Origin: an uncultured Isosphaeraceae bacterium | GTDB taxonomy: Bacteria > Planctomycetota > Planctomycetia > Isosphaerales > Isosphaeraceae | NCBI GenBank assembly: GCA_945957605.1 | Contig: CAMFLR010000001.1 | Coordinates: 434,001-498,000 of the forward strand | Reading direction: 5' to 3' | DNA: 64,000 bases | In this document: positions 8,749 through 18,298 of the stretch, one piece after another | Layout of the letters: the number at the start of each line of letters is the position of its first letter | How positions within the stretch are numbered: the stretch's first letter is position 1 | Notes under the pieces: model-generated | The model's database searches: none | Seen by the model: only the letters and a program-made list of their open reading frames with translations | Told to the model about the DNA's origin: nothing | Program-made: the position numbers and the translations under genes

Positions 8749-10020
8749 TCAGACGACCGGCTGCGCCAGCAGCCAATCCTCGAGAATGATGTTTTCCACA
8801 AACGGAACCCGCAGCAACGACGCCTTCGCCGGCAGTACGTGAGCAAGCCAGGCATGGCGATTCATCGTTGTGACAACATCATGACCAATTTTCTGCAGGC
8901 GTTTATTGTGAATATGCTTTGTCACGTTGTTGCTTAGCCGGGAGAATGTCGCGGGGATCAGGTTCGGCGACGGTCCGACGTGAAGAACCGTCTGCACTCC
9001 CGCGCTGAGAATCGTATCAATTGCGTCCCAGAGGCGCTGGGGATGATCGGTCCAGCGAATCATCAGGTCGCGACTGTTCTCGTGATCGTAGCTGGCTTCG
9101 CCCGTCACGCAAGAGACTATCGCCGGCGTTGGGAGCGTATTTCCCCCTTTCAGGGCGTACATCATCATCGCCGCACGATTCGGAACGTTCTTGCGCCACA
9201 CAATCGGCGAGTGCAGCGGCGGCCAGCGATTCTCATTGCGCTTGAGTACGACGCGCCCCGGAAAATGTTCGGGTAACAGTTCCTGCAAGCGGTCGATCGA
9301 CTTCCCTTCCGCCAGAATCAGCGCTGTGTTCGGCGACAGAAAAGCCGACGGGCCGATCAGCCCGTGCCCCTCTGCACTGATCAGTCGACAAACCCGCACG
9401 ACCTCCTGCTCGTCGAGCACAGGCTCGCGAGTGAACAGCACACCCATCGTCGTGTTTTCGGCGAGCTTGGCACAATCAGGCGCGAGCTCGAGCGGCACCG
9501 GCAGCAATTGTTCAAGCGTGTAAACGCCGCCCAGAATCATCGCCGTAAGTTCGCCAATGCTGTAACCCAGCGAAAATCGCGCGTGATGTGGATCGATTCC
9601 AAAATGCTCGCGAAGGATTTTCAGCTGCGCGAGTTCCATACCGACGATCAGAGCGACGTCGTCGGGAAACGATTCGAGTGTCGACGGTGCTTCAGATTCT
9701 ATGCGTGCCACCAAATCAACGGGGCGACTCAGCGTATGCGCGGCGACTTCCCCTACTTCATGGAGAGTGCTCGCCACGGTCGAGTGGTAGCGAGGATGTT
9801 TGAGCAGTTCGTCGCTCCGGCCCAGGTTTGCGACGTCGTAGCCGCGAAACGCGAGCGTGGTATTCGACATACGATCTGCGAGCGGAGTGTCGCGTGGGGG
9901 AACGACCTCGGGGGTGGTTGTTCCCGACTGGTGCGACGGCTCCTCAGCAAGACGGACGCCGTGGCCCAGTCTTGGGGCCGACCAGAATCGACGGTGCCAG
10001 CGTCCTGGGCTCTCTTTCAT
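8749..10020 (-). CDS. FabD-like acyltransferase heading the beta-oxidation operon
   Basis: 423 residues. The acyltransferase-domain nucleophile elbow is GYSIGELTA (Ser154), and WPPLHSPI (His270) fits the catalytic His seen in malonyl-CoA:ACP transacylases. The segment NTTLAFRGYDVANLGR (residues 53-68) resembles the family N-terminus. About 50 extra residues precede it. The ATG at 10020 has GGAAAGGA 7 nt upstream, which supports the long start. In fatty-acid synthesis such enzymes load malonyl groups on ACP, but this gene is first in a degradative operon, so acyl transfer to or from CoA or a carrier is an inference. A polyketide-type AT role is less likely, because no PKS modules are nearby. 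Confidence 0.78.
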   Translation of the reverse strand: MKESPGRWHRRFWSAPRLGHGVRLAEEPSHQSGTTTPEVVPPRDTPLADRMSNTTLAFRGYDVANLGRSDELLKHPRYHSTVASTLHEVGEVAAHTLSRPVDLVARIESEAPSTLESFPDDVALIVGMELAQLKILREHFGIDPHHARFSLGYSIGELTAMILGGVYTLEQLLPVPLELAPDCAKLAENTTMGVLFTREPVLDEQEVVRVCRLISAEGHGLIGPSAFLSPNTALILAEGKSIDRLQELLPEHFPGRVVLKRNENRWPPLHSPIVWRKNVPNRAAMMMYALKGGNTLPTPAIVSCVTGEASYDHENSRDLMIRWTDHPQRLWDAIDTILSAGVQTVLHVGPSPNLIPATFSRLSNNVTKHIHNKRLQKIGHDVVTTMNRHAWLAHVLPAKASLLRVPFVENIILEDWLLAQPVV

Positions 10021-10089
10021 GGTCCGATCCTTTCCAACGTGAAACGAGCCGTTGGAGTCTCGGGACGGTTGAATTGCCTCTCCCCCTCA

Positions 10090-10116
10090 AAAGCGGAGTA
10101 CGCACGTACTCGCTTT
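10090..10116. promoter_or_regulatory. 27-bp imperfect palindrome in the leader of the beta-oxidation operon
   Basis: Read on the plus strand: AAAGCG, one extra G, AGTACG, a 2-nt centre CA, CGTACT, CGCTTT. That gives 12 paired bases per arm with a single bulge. It begins about 12 nt downstream of the predicted transcription start of the minus-strand operon and ends 69 nt before its first codon. Position and symmetry suit a repressor operator (TetR- or GntR-type fatty-acid regulators are known on such operons). It could also fold as a leader-RNA hairpin. The regulator is not identified here. Confidence 0.55.
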
Positions 10117-10134
10117 CTGTGTGCGACCTTGGGA

Positions 10135-10162
10135 ATTATAGGTCTGCGACCCGTTCTGAGAA
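10135..10162 (-). promoter_or_regulatory. Sigma70-type promoter of the beta-oxidation operon
   Basis: On the minus strand the -10 is TATAAT (10135-10140, perfect) and the -35 is TTCTCA (10157-10162, 4 of 6), separated by 16 bp. Initiation would fall near 10128, giving a leader of about 108 nt before the ATG at 10020. No intrinsic terminator lies between the five genes, so this promoter could serve them all. Confidence 0.55.
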
Positions 10163-10263
10163 GCGCACGCCCCCTGTTGTTCGATATCGGTTGTAGCAAT
10201 TAGGCGACTTGATCCGCTTTACCACACGCCGTGGTGAGCTTACACTTCATCGCGTGAATCCCA

Positions 10264-10767
10264 TTGCCCCGTCCCAGGTTGAGAAAATCGAACGTGAGCG
10301 ATTCCGCCAATCCTGCACATCCGCTTTCGCGTTACCCTGTTGTGATTACGGTGCCGGTTCAGTGGGGTGACCAGGATGCGTTCGCACATGTCAACAACAC
10401 CGTTTTTTTGCGGTGGTTCGAGATCGGCCGTATTGCGTATTTTCAACGCCTCGGCATCTCGCACACGGGGCCACACGCCAAGCGAGCGCCGATTCTGGCG
10501 GCGGTGTCCTGTTCGTTCGAGCGCCAGGTGACGTTTCCCGACACGGTGCAAATCGCCACCCGAATCGCCCGGATCGGCAACAAGAGCATGGTTGTCGACC
10601 ACGTCATTTATAGCGAACGGCATGCCTGCCAGGTGGCAAAAGGCACGTCGACGATCGTCTATTTCGACTACGCTGCAAACGAGTCCACGCCGCTTACCGA
10701 CGAAATTCGCGCGGCGATACAGTCGTTGGAAGCAACCGTGACACAAAAAGGCCAAGACCGGTCTTGA
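10264..10767 (+). CDS. Acyl-CoA thioesterase of the 4HBT hotdog family
   Basis: 167 residues, the usual size for 4-hydroxybenzoyl-CoA thioesterase-like hotdog proteins. WGDQDAFAHVNNTVFLRWFE near residues 35-54 matches the family signature, with Asp and HVNN around the active site. It hydrolyses acyl-CoA thioesters in the cytoplasm; the substrate is unknown. The start is uncertain: ATG 10264 or GTG 10294, neither with a strong ribosome-binding site. It diverges from the beta-oxidation operon across about 240 bp, and its stop is 16 nt before the next gene, so it is probably co-transcribed with the peptidase. Recycling CoA during fatty-acid turnover is a reasonable inference from context. Confidence 0.85.
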   Translation: MPRPRLRKSNVSDSANPAHPLSRYPVVITVPVQWGDQDAFAHVNNTVFLRWFEIGRIAYFQRLGISHTGPHAKRAPILAAVSCSFERQVTFPDTVQIATRIARIGNKSMVVDHVIYSERHACQVAKGTSTIVYFDYAANESTPLTDEIRAAIQSLEATVTQKGQDRS

Positions 10768-10783
10768 AGGAGATCATTATCCG

Positions 10784-11965
10784 ATGTTCGACCTTGATGC
10801 GATCCAGCGGGCGCTTCGCGAGTTCGGTCTCGATGCCTGGCTTTTCTACGACTTTCGCGGCTCGAATGTTCTCACAAGACGAGTGCTCGACCTGGAAGGC
10901 AAAACGCCGACCTCGCGCCGCTTTCTCTACCTCGTCCCCGCGCACGGCAAGCCAAAAAAACTTGTTCACCGAATCGAAACCGGCGTGCTCGACCATTTGC
11001 CCGGCGACGCCGAAGTCTATCTTCGCTGGCAGGATTTCGAGGCAGGCGTCGGGCGCTTGGTTAGCAACCACAAGCGCATCGCCATGGAATTCGCCCCACG
11101 CAACAATAATCCCTACATCTCACGCGTCGACGGCGGCACGATCGAGCTGGTGCGCAGCTTTGATGTCGACATCATTCCTTCAGGCGATCTCATACAGCGC
11201 TTCGAGGCATCGTGGGACGACGACCAGTGGCAGATGCACCTCGAAGCGAATCGTCACACATGCAAGGCGTATGAAGTCGCCTGGGCCTTGATTGGAACGT
11301 TGACTCGCGCGGGTAAATCGGTACGCGAGACCGAAGTGCAAGGCGTGATCATGGATCATTTTCATGCGAACGGCATGACCACGTATCACCCGCCGATTGT
11401 AGGAGTCGGCCCCCACAGCGGTGACCCGCACTATGAACCGCACGTTGGTTCCGACGGCGAGATTCGCGCGGGCGATTTCGTGCTCATCGACCTTTGGGCC
11501 AAGATGAACCGTCCTCGTGCGGTTTATAGCGATTTGACGCGTGTCGGATTCGTGGGTACCGAAGTTCCCGAGAAGTACACGAAGATTTTTAACATCGTCG
11601 CGGCCGCGCGCGACGCCGCGATTGCCTGCGTGCGCGAAGCGTTCGCGCAGGGACGGCCGCTACATGGGTTTGAAGTCGATCGCGCTGCGCGCAATGTGAT
11701 CGACGAAGCTGGTTACGGCGAATACTTCATCCACCGGACCGGCCACAACATCGGCCAGGAAACACATGGCAACGGCGCGAACATGGACGACCTGGAAACT
11801 CACGACGAACGTCTCGTGCTCCCGCGCACCTGCTTCTCAATCGAGCCGGGGATTTACCTGCCCGAGTTTGGCGTGCGTAGCGAGGTGAACGTGTTCATCG
11901 GCCCCGATGGAACCGTACACGTGACGGGTGACCCCCAAACGGCGGTTCATCCCGTCTGGGCTTGA
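10784..11965 (+). CDS. M24 family Xaa-Pro aminopeptidase/prolidase-like metallopeptidase
   Basis: 393 residues with the creatinase-like N-domain followed by a pita-bread catalytic domain. All five metal ligands expected for the family can be placed: Asp236 (LIDLWAK), Asp250 (YSDLTR), His321 (GHNIGQETHG), Glu354 (FSIEPG) and Glu367 (RSEVN). It should be an active dinuclear metalloenzyme cleaving N-terminal residues before proline, or X-Pro dipeptides, in the cytoplasm. The ATG at 10784 has AAGGAG at a suitable distance. It follows the thioesterase by 16 nt, with no obvious functional link. The family also contains creatinase-like members, so substrate is not certain. Confidence 0.92.
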   Translation: MFDLDAIQRALREFGLDAWLFYDFRGSNVLTRRVLDLEGKTPTSRRFLYLVPAHGKPKKLVHRIETGVLDHLPGDAEVYLRWQDFEAGVGRLVSNHKRIAMEFAPRNNNPYISRVDGGTIELVRSFDVDIIPSGDLIQRFEASWDDDQWQMHLEANRHTCKAYEVAWALIGTLTRAGKSVRETEVQGVIMDHFHANGMTTYHPPIVGVGPHSGDPHYEPHVGSDGEIRAGDFVLIDLWAKMNRPRAVYSDLTRVGFVGTEVPEKYTKIFNIVAAARDAAIACVREAFAQGRPLHGFEVDRAARNVIDEAGYGEYFIHRTGHNIGQETHGNGANMDDLETHDERLVLPRTCFSIEPGIYLPEFGVRSEVNVFIGPDGTVHVTGDPQTAVHPVWA

Positions 11966-12000
11966 AGTCTGGTGATTTATCACGCCTGAGTCTTGGGTTC

Positions 12001-12070
12001 GGGTGGCTGGTGGCTGGACTGAGCGAAGCGAAGGAAGCCCCAGAGCTTCCTACTTTGACCCCAGGCACCC
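12001..12070. repeat. Short palindromic element with GGGTG...CACCC ends (copy 1)
   Basis: 70-bp intergenic element between the peptidase and epimerase genes. The ends GGGTGGCTGG and CCAGGCACCC are inverted repeats matching at 9 of 10 positions, and an inner hairpin GGAAGC-CCCAGA-GCTTCC lies between them. It shares its GGGTG/CACCCGAT boundaries with the element at 20442-20566. It looks like a dispersed REP/MITE-type repeat. No coding capacity. Confidence 0.5.
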
Positions 12071-12110
12071 GATGATTGAGCGTTGACAGAGCACGAGTGA
12101 GGCACAACCG

Positions 12111-13019
12111 ATGCGTGTTGCGATCACAGGTGGAACCGGATTCCTCGGCCGATACATCATCAACCACCTGGCGCAAACCGGCCATCATTGCATCGCCTGG
12201 TATCGTCCCCAGGCGGTCCTCTCAGGTTTCGACGCCCCGCGCGGCTCTCTCACCTGGGTTCCCGGCACGCTCGGCGACGACTCCGCTATGCGGAACCTCC
12301 TCGACGGTGCCGACGCCGTCGTCCACGCCGCACTCGATCATCCTGGCGGCGGCTTCCGCGGCGGCGAAGGCGACCTCGTCACCTTCCTGGAAAAAAACGT
12401 CTTCGGGACGATCCGGCTGATCGAAGAAGCGCGCAAGCTCAAGGTCGGACGGTTCGTTTTTATCTCGACCTGCGCTGTTCATGAAGTAATCTTGAACGAC
12501 CGCCCGCTCGACGAAACGCACCCACTCTGGCCCAAGTCGCACTACGGAGCTCACAAGGCTGCGATTGAGGCGTTCGTTTCAAGCTACGGTCACGGCCAGG
12601 GGTACGACATTTGCGCATTGAGGCCGACCGGCATCTACGGACTGGCAAAGCCGGCGCAGTCGAGCAAGTGGTACAACCTGATCGCCAAAATCGCTCGAAA
12701 TGAGCCGGTGGAATGCAAAGGCGGCGGCAAGGAAGTGCACGCACGAGACGTCGCCCGAGCCGTTGAAATCCTTCTGCAGGCGCCGAGTATCGCCGGCCAG
12801 GCCTATGCCTGTTACGACCGCTACATTGCCGAACGCGAAGTCGCAGAGATCGCCCAGCGATTGGGCCGTAGTCGTTCGGTCATCAACGGCGAAATGACCG
12901 CGCCTAAGAACGAGATCGACACAACCAAGATTCGCTCACTCGGCATGACCTTCGGCGGCACCGCTCAACTCGAAACGACGATCGGCCAGATCCTCGCCGC
13001 CATCACGCCCTCCGCATAG
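12111..13019 (+). CDS. NAD(P)-dependent epimerase/dehydratase (extended SDR)
   Basis: 302 residues, single-domain extended short-chain dehydrogenase. Cofactor-binding motif TGGTGFLG (6-13) sits at the N-terminus. A catalytic Ser/Thr (FISTCA, 117-122) and the YxxxK pair Tyr145/Lys149 (HYGAHKAA) are all present, followed by RPTGIYG near 202. Such enzymes act on nucleotide sugars or related carbonyl compounds; the substrate cannot be told from sequence. It stands alone on the plus strand, and its 3' end is overlapped by 84 nt by the convergent VanZ-like gene. Confidence 0.88.
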   Translation: MRVAITGGTGFLGRYIINHLAQTGHHCIAWYRPQAVLSGFDAPRGSLTWVPGTLGDDSAMRNLLDGADAVVHAALDHPGGGFRGGEGDLVTFLEKNVFGTIRLIEEARKLKVGRFVFISTCAVHEVILNDRPLDETHPLWPKSHYGAHKAAIEAFVSSYGHGQGYDICALRPTGIYGLAKPAQSSKWYNLIAKIARNEPVECKGGGKEVHARDVARAVEILLQAPSIAGQAYACYDRYIAEREVAEIAQRLGRSRSVINGEMTAPKNEIDTTKIRSLGMTFGGTAQLETTIGQILAAITPSA

Positions 13020-13388
13020 AATTCTTGCCAACCATTTCCGCCAAACTAGAAGTCCGAGAATCACACCAAAACTATCGGCAAGTCCATCGCCCCAGTCGCC
13101 GTCGCGACCGACAATTGAGGTCATCTGCCCCAATTCGGTGATCACAGCCAGAACGATTCCGAGCGAAGCGAGCAATAGCGGTGAGGCTGTCGGCCGAGCC
13201 CAATTCCATGTGACAGCGAAACCGAAAAACATCGTGATGTGCACAATTTTGTCGATATGAATTTTATGGAACCACGAAGGCCCAGTCTCCGGCGCAGGCA
13301 TACGATTGGGCGGCATCCAGCAAAGCACCAGGATAAGTAGCGTCCAGCCGATCGCCGCTAATGTGGCCTGTTTTTTCGATATCGTCAT
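12936..13388 (-). CDS. VanZ-like small membrane protein
   Basis: 150 residues from ATG 13388 (MTISKK); a longer reading from 13445 adds 19 charged residues and is less likely. There are about four hydrophobic segments (ATLAAIGWTLLILVLCWM, IVHITMFFGFAVTW, LLLASLGIVLAVITEL, FGVILGLLVW). Polar motifs typical of VanZ-like proteins are present: DKIVH, TELGQ and GRDGDWGDGLADSFGV. The family is named after a teicoplanin-resistance accessory protein, but most members are of unknown function. The last 28 codons overlap the 3' end of the convergent epimerase gene, which is unusually long for a convergent overlap. The C-terminal tail in this overlap is charged and probably cytoplasmic. Confidence 0.8.
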   Translation of the reverse strand: MTISKKQATLAAIGWTLLILVLCWMPPNRMPAPETGPSWFHKIHIDKIVHITMFFGFAVTWNWARPTASPLLLASLGIVLAVITELGQMTSIVGRDGDWGDGLADSFGVILGLLVWRKWLARILCGGRDGGEDLADRRFELSGAAEGHAE

Positions 13389-13639
13389 GAAGAGTCGCTC
13401 GCGTGCCCTTTCGTGAGATTTGCGGACTTGCGGTTTTCCGCGCAAATCTCGACGTCGCTCTTTAGACTACGCGAAACCAAGTGTTTTGCCGACGCTGATC
13501 GGACAGAGAGGCACGTTCACGATCTTGCATGAGCCATCGATCAAATATCTGATTCTGCTGATTTCCCATGGGAGATATCACGTACTATCGAATAACGGCA
13601 CGCCGAAAATTCTTCGCCGCGATCCGCAGGACGCAAGCG

Positions 13640-14062
13640 ATGGTGCATCCAAAAAACCTCCGCAAATGGTCTATTGCTTTCGTTGTGGCTCTGGCTGCGA
13701 TCGCCACGCTCGCAGGTCTTCAATACACGCTGCCGACTCCCATCACGGCAAAGGTAACCCCAACGCCTTTGTTGCCCGGAACTTGGATCTGCCGTGGCAC
13801 GATCATCAACATCGCGATGAACGACATGATTTTGCAAGACAAACCCAGACACCACAATCGCTGGTACATCGTTACGGTCCGCACCGCACCGCCGACGGCC
13901 GACGACCCCGCGTCTGGCCTTAAGCAATTCACCGTGCATAGCCCTTCATCGAGCGGATTCAGGCAAGTTGGCGACTGTGTCGACGTCTACGAAGGCTTTC
14001 CCGAGGGAATCCATGCCGAGCCATGTACCTCGGTAAACGGGCCCGGAGCCAAAGCGGACTAA
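13640..14062 (+). CDS. Small membrane-anchored or secreted protein of unknown function
   Basis: 140 residues from ATG 13640, chosen because AGGA lies 8-9 nt upstream and a clean signal anchor follows (KWSIAFVVALAAIATLAGL). A start at 13568 would add 24 basic residues. After the anchor come GTWICRGTIINIAMNDMILQ, an acid-poor stretch and two further cysteines (GDCVDVYEG and EPCTS), so three cysteines would face the periplasm or outside. The fold may be a small beta-barrel (OB-like) given the short alternating segments, but I do not recognise a family. It sits alone before the PSCyt1 gene pair. Confidence 0.6.
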   Translation: MVHPKNLRKWSIAFVVALAAIATLAGLQYTLPTPITAKVTPTPLLPGTWICRGTIINIAMNDMILQDKPRHHNRWYIVTVRTAPPTADDPASGLKQFTVHSPSSSGFRQVGDCVDVYEGFPEGIHAEPCTSVNGPGAKAD

Positions 14063-14177
14063 CCGACTTCGCGATGTGTTCACAATCGTTGCGAGCCGTC
14101 CCCACTTGAGTTAATATTCAACTAATGTTTGCCGTGAACTTCGGCTGAACGACCCGATTTCCGATGGGGCCGACGGC

Positions 14178-16805
14178 ATGACAGCCCACCTGTTTTCCGT
14201 TGTACTTTGCCTGTGCACTGCCGAACCGGCAAACGACGCTCGCCCTGTTGATTACATCCGTGAGATCAAGCCGATCTTCGCTAAGCGATGCATCGCCTGC
14301 CACGGCACGCTCATGCAAAAGGCGAAGCTGCGGGTTGATACCGCCGTCGGCTTGAAACGAGGCGGACTTTCTGGCGCTGCGATCGAGCCTGGCCACGCCG
14401 ACGAAAGTCTCTTGCTCGATCGGTTGACGGCCGCCGAAGGCTATCGGATGCCGCCGGAAGGCGAGCCGCTTTCGTCCGATGAATTGAGCGTAATCGAGCG
14501 CTGGATTACTCAGGGCGCGACCGCTCCTGCGGAGGCTCCGCCGCCTTCGCCCTTCGATCACTGGTCGTTCAAGCCACCTATTCGCTCGCCTGTGCCTGTT
14601 CCGCGTGACATCGCTGAACGAGCGAATCCGATCGATGCGTTTCTTGCAGTCCGACATGAGCAGCAAGGGATCATCGCGACCGAACCTGCCTCGAAGGCGG
14701 TTCTGCTTCGCCGAGTTTCGCTTGACCTCACCGGACTCGCTCCCACGCGTGCTGAGCAGCAAGCGTTTCTTGCGGATAAGTTGCCGCGAGCCTATGAAGA
14801 ATTGGTGGAACGCTTGCTCAAGAGCCCGCGCTACGGCGAACGCTGGGGCCGTCACTGGATGGACGTTTGGCGATACTCCGACTGGGCGGGATTCGGCCAG
14901 GAAGTACGCGAGAGTCAGCCGCACATCTGGCGCTGGCGCGATTGGATCATTGAGTCGTTGAATGCTGATGTGGGCTACGATCGCATGATCGTCGCGATGC
15001 TTGCGGCGGACGAGGCGTCGCCGAATGATTCATCGGCGGCGCGGGCGCTCGGCTATCTCGCGCGAAGCTGGTACAAGTTCAATCGCAACGTCTGGATGCA
15101 GGACACGGTCGATCATACGGCGAAGGCGTTTTTGGGATTGAGCCTGTCGTGTGCCCGATGCCACGATCACAAGTATGATCCCATCCGTCAGACCGAGTAC
15201 TACCAGTTCCGCGCGTTTTTCGAAAACGAAGCCGTGCGGGCGGATCCCATTCCCGGTAAGTCCGATTCCGCTAAGGACGCTTTCCTTCGCGTTTACGACG
15301 ATGGAAAACCAACGCCAACATATCTCTTCACGCGCGGAAACGAAGCGGCTCCCGATAAGTCGCAATCTCTCGCGCCTGGCCTGCCGCGATTCTTGCGTGA
15401 ACTGGTGCAGGCGCCGCAGGCAGTGAAACTGCCGTTGTTCGTCCGCTACCCCGCACTTCGACCGGAAATCATTGCCGAAGAAGCGGCAAAAGCACACAAG
15501 CTTGTGGAAACGACGCAGGCAAAGTTAGAGGCCGCAACGAAGTCGCTCATGTCTTCGACTGACATCGCCGAGGCCGAACGTGCGGCGAGAATCGCGATGA
15601 AGGCGTACGTTCAGGCCCGCGCTCTCGAGCAAACCCTGCGGAGTCGAACGGCTGCGGAGATGGTGCGTTACACGTCGGGTCTGGGAATGGACCTGCTTGC
15701 GGCCCAGGCGATTGCTGACGAACGAGCGGCAGATGTGGCAACGGCCGATCTTGCATTGGTGCAGGCGAACGTTGCGTTAGAGAAAGCGACCGCTAAAACG
15801 AAGCCGGAGCAGCAAAAGGCGTTCGATACTGCAAAACAGGCCTACGATAAGGCTATTGCGGCGCGGACGACGTCATTGGCGAGTTATTCGCCATTAGGTC
15901 CGGTCTATCCAGAAACATCTTCCGGCCGTCGGCTCGCGCTCGCACAGGCGATCGCAAATCGACGCAATCCGCTCACGTCGCGCGTGGCGGTCAATCACAT
16001 CTGGACGCGTCATTTCGGCCGACCGCTCGTGCCGACCGTCGCCGATTTCGGTCACAATGGCAAGACTTCGAGCGACCCTGCCCTGCTCGATTTTCTTGCC
16101 GTTGAGTTCATGGAATCGGGTTGGAGTTTCAAGCATCTTCATCGCATGATTGTGACGAGCAACGCCTACAAACGATCATCCGTTGTGAGCGAAACGACGC
16201 GAACCAGCGCCGCGAAAGATCCAGAGAACCAAACGTACTGGCGTGCGAATGCGACGCGGATGGAAGCCGAACTGGTGCGGGATAACGTGCTCCACCTTTC
16301 CGGCGGACTCGACGCGACGACTGGCGGTCCCGAACTGGCCCAGGAATCGGCCGAGGCGACTTATCGACGCAGCGTGTACTACCGCCACGCGGCCGAAAAG
16401 AAGGTGATGTTTCTGCAACTCTTCGACGCCGCCAGCGTTGTCGAGTGCTATCGCCGCTATGAGAGTGTATTGCCTCAGCAGGCACTCGCGCTGGCGAACA
16501 GTCCGCTGGTGCTCTCGCGTGCTCGTGTGCTGGCGCAAAATATTTCAAAGGATGAGAAGGCAGATGATGCCTTTGTGGCCGCGTCTTTCATCCAAATACT
16601 CGGACGTTCGCCCGAAGCCGCAGAGCGCGAGGCGTGTATCAGCTTCTTGAAGTCGCAAGCTGCGCGACTGAGCGATCCGAAGAAACTCACAGCGAGTGGT
16701 GGTCCCAAACCAGCCGTCGCGCCCGCGGTGCAGGCGGCCGATCGTGCCCGCGAGGACCTCGTTCTGGTGCTGTTCAATCATAACGATTTCGTCACCATTC
16801 GCTGA
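14178..16805 (+). CDS. PSCyt1-DUF1549-DUF1553 planctomycete protein
   Basis: 875 residues. A short signal peptide (residues 1-21) precedes the PSCyt1 domain with CIACH (38-42). DUF1549 follows with [15 protein letters not shown] and [11 protein letters not shown] (about 324-334). A charged helical stretch with coiled-coil character lies around 435-560 and is rich in [14 protein letters not shown]-like sequence. DUF1553 fills the C-terminal third ([34 protein letters not shown]). The two CxxCH motifs suggest covalent haem, but haem binding in this family is an inference. The DUF1501 gene starts 26 nt downstream, so the two form an operon. Family membership is certain; the molecular function is not established. 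Confidence 0.93.
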   Translation: MTAHLFSVVLCLCTAEPANDARPVDYIREIKPIFAKRCIACHGTLMQKAKLRVDTAVGLKRGGLSGAAIEPGHADESLLLDRLTAAEGYRMPPEGEPLSSDELSVIERWITQGATAPAEAPPPSPFDHWSFKPPIRSPVPVPRDIAERANPIDAFLAVRHEQQGIIATEPASKAVLLRRVSLDLTGLAPTRAEQQAFLADKLPRAYEELVERLLKSPRYGERWGRHWMDVWRYSDWAGFGQEVRESQPHIWRWRDWIIESLNADVGYDRMIVAMLAADEASPNDSSAARALGYLARSWYKFNRNVWMQDTVDHTAKAFLGLSLSCARCHDHKYDPIRQTEYYQFRAFFENEAVRADPIPGKSDSAKDAFLRVYDDGKPTPTYLFTRGNEAAPDKSQSLAPGLPRFLRELVQAPQAVKLPLFVRYPALRPEIIAEEAAKAHKLVETTQAKLEAATKSLMSSTDIAEAERAARIAMKAYVQARALEQTLRSRTAAEMVRYTSGLGMDLLAAQAIADERAADVATADLALVQANVALEKATAKTKPEQQKAFDTAKQAYDKAIAARTTSLASYSPLGPVYPETSSGRRLALAQAIANRRNPLTSRVAVNHIWTRHFGRPLVPTVADFGHNGKTSSDPALLDFLAVEFMESGWSFKHLHRMIVTSNAYKRSSVVSETTRTSAAKDPENQTYWRANATRMEAELVRDNVLHLSGGLDATTGGPELAQESAEATYRRSVYYRHAAEKKVMFLQLFDAASVVECYRRYESVLPQQALALANSPLVLSRARVLAQNISKDEKADDAFVAASFIQILGRSPEAAEREACISFLKSQAARLSDPKKLTASGGPKPAVAPAVQAADRAREDLVLVLFNHNDFVTIR

Positions 16806-16831
16806 CGAGACGCGGATTGGAGTCTCTAAAA

Positions 16832-18298
16832 ATGGCCAGATCAGATCGTCCGCAAATCGTCGTTCCTCGCCGGACCTTTCTCGCCGACATGGGCATGGGG
16901 TTCACCGGCCTGGCGCTCGGTGCGATGCTTCAGCGTGATGGCGTGGCGCGGGGTGAGTCTCCGGTTATTGGCAAACCGCATTTCGCTCCTAAAGCGAAAA
17001 GTGTGATCTGGCTGTTCATGATTGGCGGTGCCAGCCAGCTTGAAAGCTTCGATCCCAAGCCCGAGTTGAACAAGCACGCCGGCAAGTCGATTGGCGAAAC
17101 GCCGCACAAAAAGGTGCTTGAATCGCCGTATCTCAAGTCGAATCTGCGCGAGCTAGCGGCGGGCCTGCACAAGGTTCAGCCTAAGCTGTTTCCGATGCAA
17201 ATCGGTCACAAACCGCGCGGGAAGAGTGGAATCGAGATTTCTGATTGGTGGCCGAGCGTCGCGGAAAGTGTCGACGATATCGCGTTCATACGTTCGATGT
17301 GGACGACCGACAACGACCACGGTGCACAGCTCCAATTTCACACCGGACGGCACGTACTCGAAGGGGCGTTTCCCACAATCGGCTCGTGGGTCCATTACGG
17401 CCTAGGATCGCTCAGCGACGACCTACCGCAATTCATCGTGCTGGGCACACCGATCGCCGATTGTTGCGGCGGCATGCGCGGCCACGGCGGGAGTTATCTC
17501 GGTCCCGAGCATGACGGTGTGCCCCTGACCGTCGATCCCAAGAACCCGCTGCCGTACGCCCAGGCAGCGGGTGACACGTTTGTCGAAGAGCAGCGCGGCG
17601 AGATGGAACTGCTAGCCAAGCTGCACAAAACCGCCGCGCTCAGTTATCCCGACGACCCGGCGATGCGTGCGCGGATCAAGTCGTACGAACTGGCGTTCCG
17701 CATGCAAACCGCCGTGCCCGACCTGATGCGATTGAACGATGAGAAGCCGGAAATTCAGTCGCTCTATGGGATCGATCGCGCGGAATCAAAGACCTTTGGG
17801 CAGCAATGTCTCGCCGCGCGGCGGATGGTTGAAAAGGGTGTGCGATTCGTGCAGATTTTCCACGGCGGCAACGGAGGCGCCGGCGCGTGGGATGCCCACT
17901 CGAACCTCAAAGCAGGCCACGCGGCGACATGCTTGCAAGTTGATAAGCCGATTGGTGGATTGCTCAAGGATCTCAAGCGGCGCGGTTTGCTTGACGAAAC
18001 ACTCGTCGTCTGGGCAACTGAGTTCGGCCGCACTCCGGGCGCCGAAGGCGGAAACGGCCGCGACCACCATCCTTACGGATTCACCGTCTGGATGGCGGGC
18101 GGCGGCATCAAGGGAGGCGTGACGCATGGCAAAACTGACGAGATCGGCTTCCACGCCGTCGAGGATCGCCACTACGTCACCGACATTCACGCAACGGTGC
18201 TACACCAAATGGGGCTCGACTCGCGCAAGCTCGAAATCCCCGGCCAGAAGCGTCTCGAAATCGATTACGGCAAACCGATCCGCCAGATCATCGCGTAG
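16832..18298 (+). CDS. DUF1501 protein, Tat-exported, sulfatase/phosphatase-fold relative
   Basis: 488 residues from ATG 16832, which has GGAG 9 nt upstream; an in-frame TTG at 16817 is rejected. The twin-arginine signal is [17 protein letters not shown]1501 landmarks: [67 protein letters not shown]. The last carries the Asp-His pair that resembles metal ligands of the alkaline phosphatase/sulfatase superfamily, which suggests a hydrolase. It is the second gene of a pair with the upstream PSCyt1 protein. Its stop codon lies 11 nt inside the 3' end of the convergent dehydratase gene. Confidence 0.92.
   Translation: MARSDRPQIVVPRRTFLADMGMGFTGLALGAMLQRDGVARGESPVIGKPHFAPKAKSVIWLFMIGGASQLESFDPKPELNKHAGKSIGETPHKKVLESPYLKSNLRELAAGLHKVQPKLFPMQIGHKPRGKSGIEISDWWPSVAESVDDIAFIRSMWTTDNDHGAQLQFHTGRHVLEGAFPTIGSWVHYGLGSLSDDLPQFIVLGTPIADCCGGMRGHGGSYLGPEHDGVPLTVDPKNPLPYAQAAGDTFVEEQRGEMELLAKLHKTAALSYPDDPAMRARIKSYELAFRMQTAVPDLMRLNDEKPEIQSLYGIDRAESKTFGQQCLAARRMVEKGVRFVQIFHGGNGGAGAWDAHSNLKAGHAATCLQVDKPIGGLLKDLKRRGLLDETLVVWATEFGRTPGAEGGNGRDHHPYGFTVWMAGGGIKGGVTHGKTDEIGFHAVEDRHYVTDIHATVLHQMGLDSRKLEIPGQKRLEIDYGKPIRQIIA

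Noticed and set aside
16817-16831. TTG start five codons upstream for the DUF1501 gene
   Set aside because: ATG 16832 has GGAG at proper spacing, and the TTG itself overlaps that GGAG.
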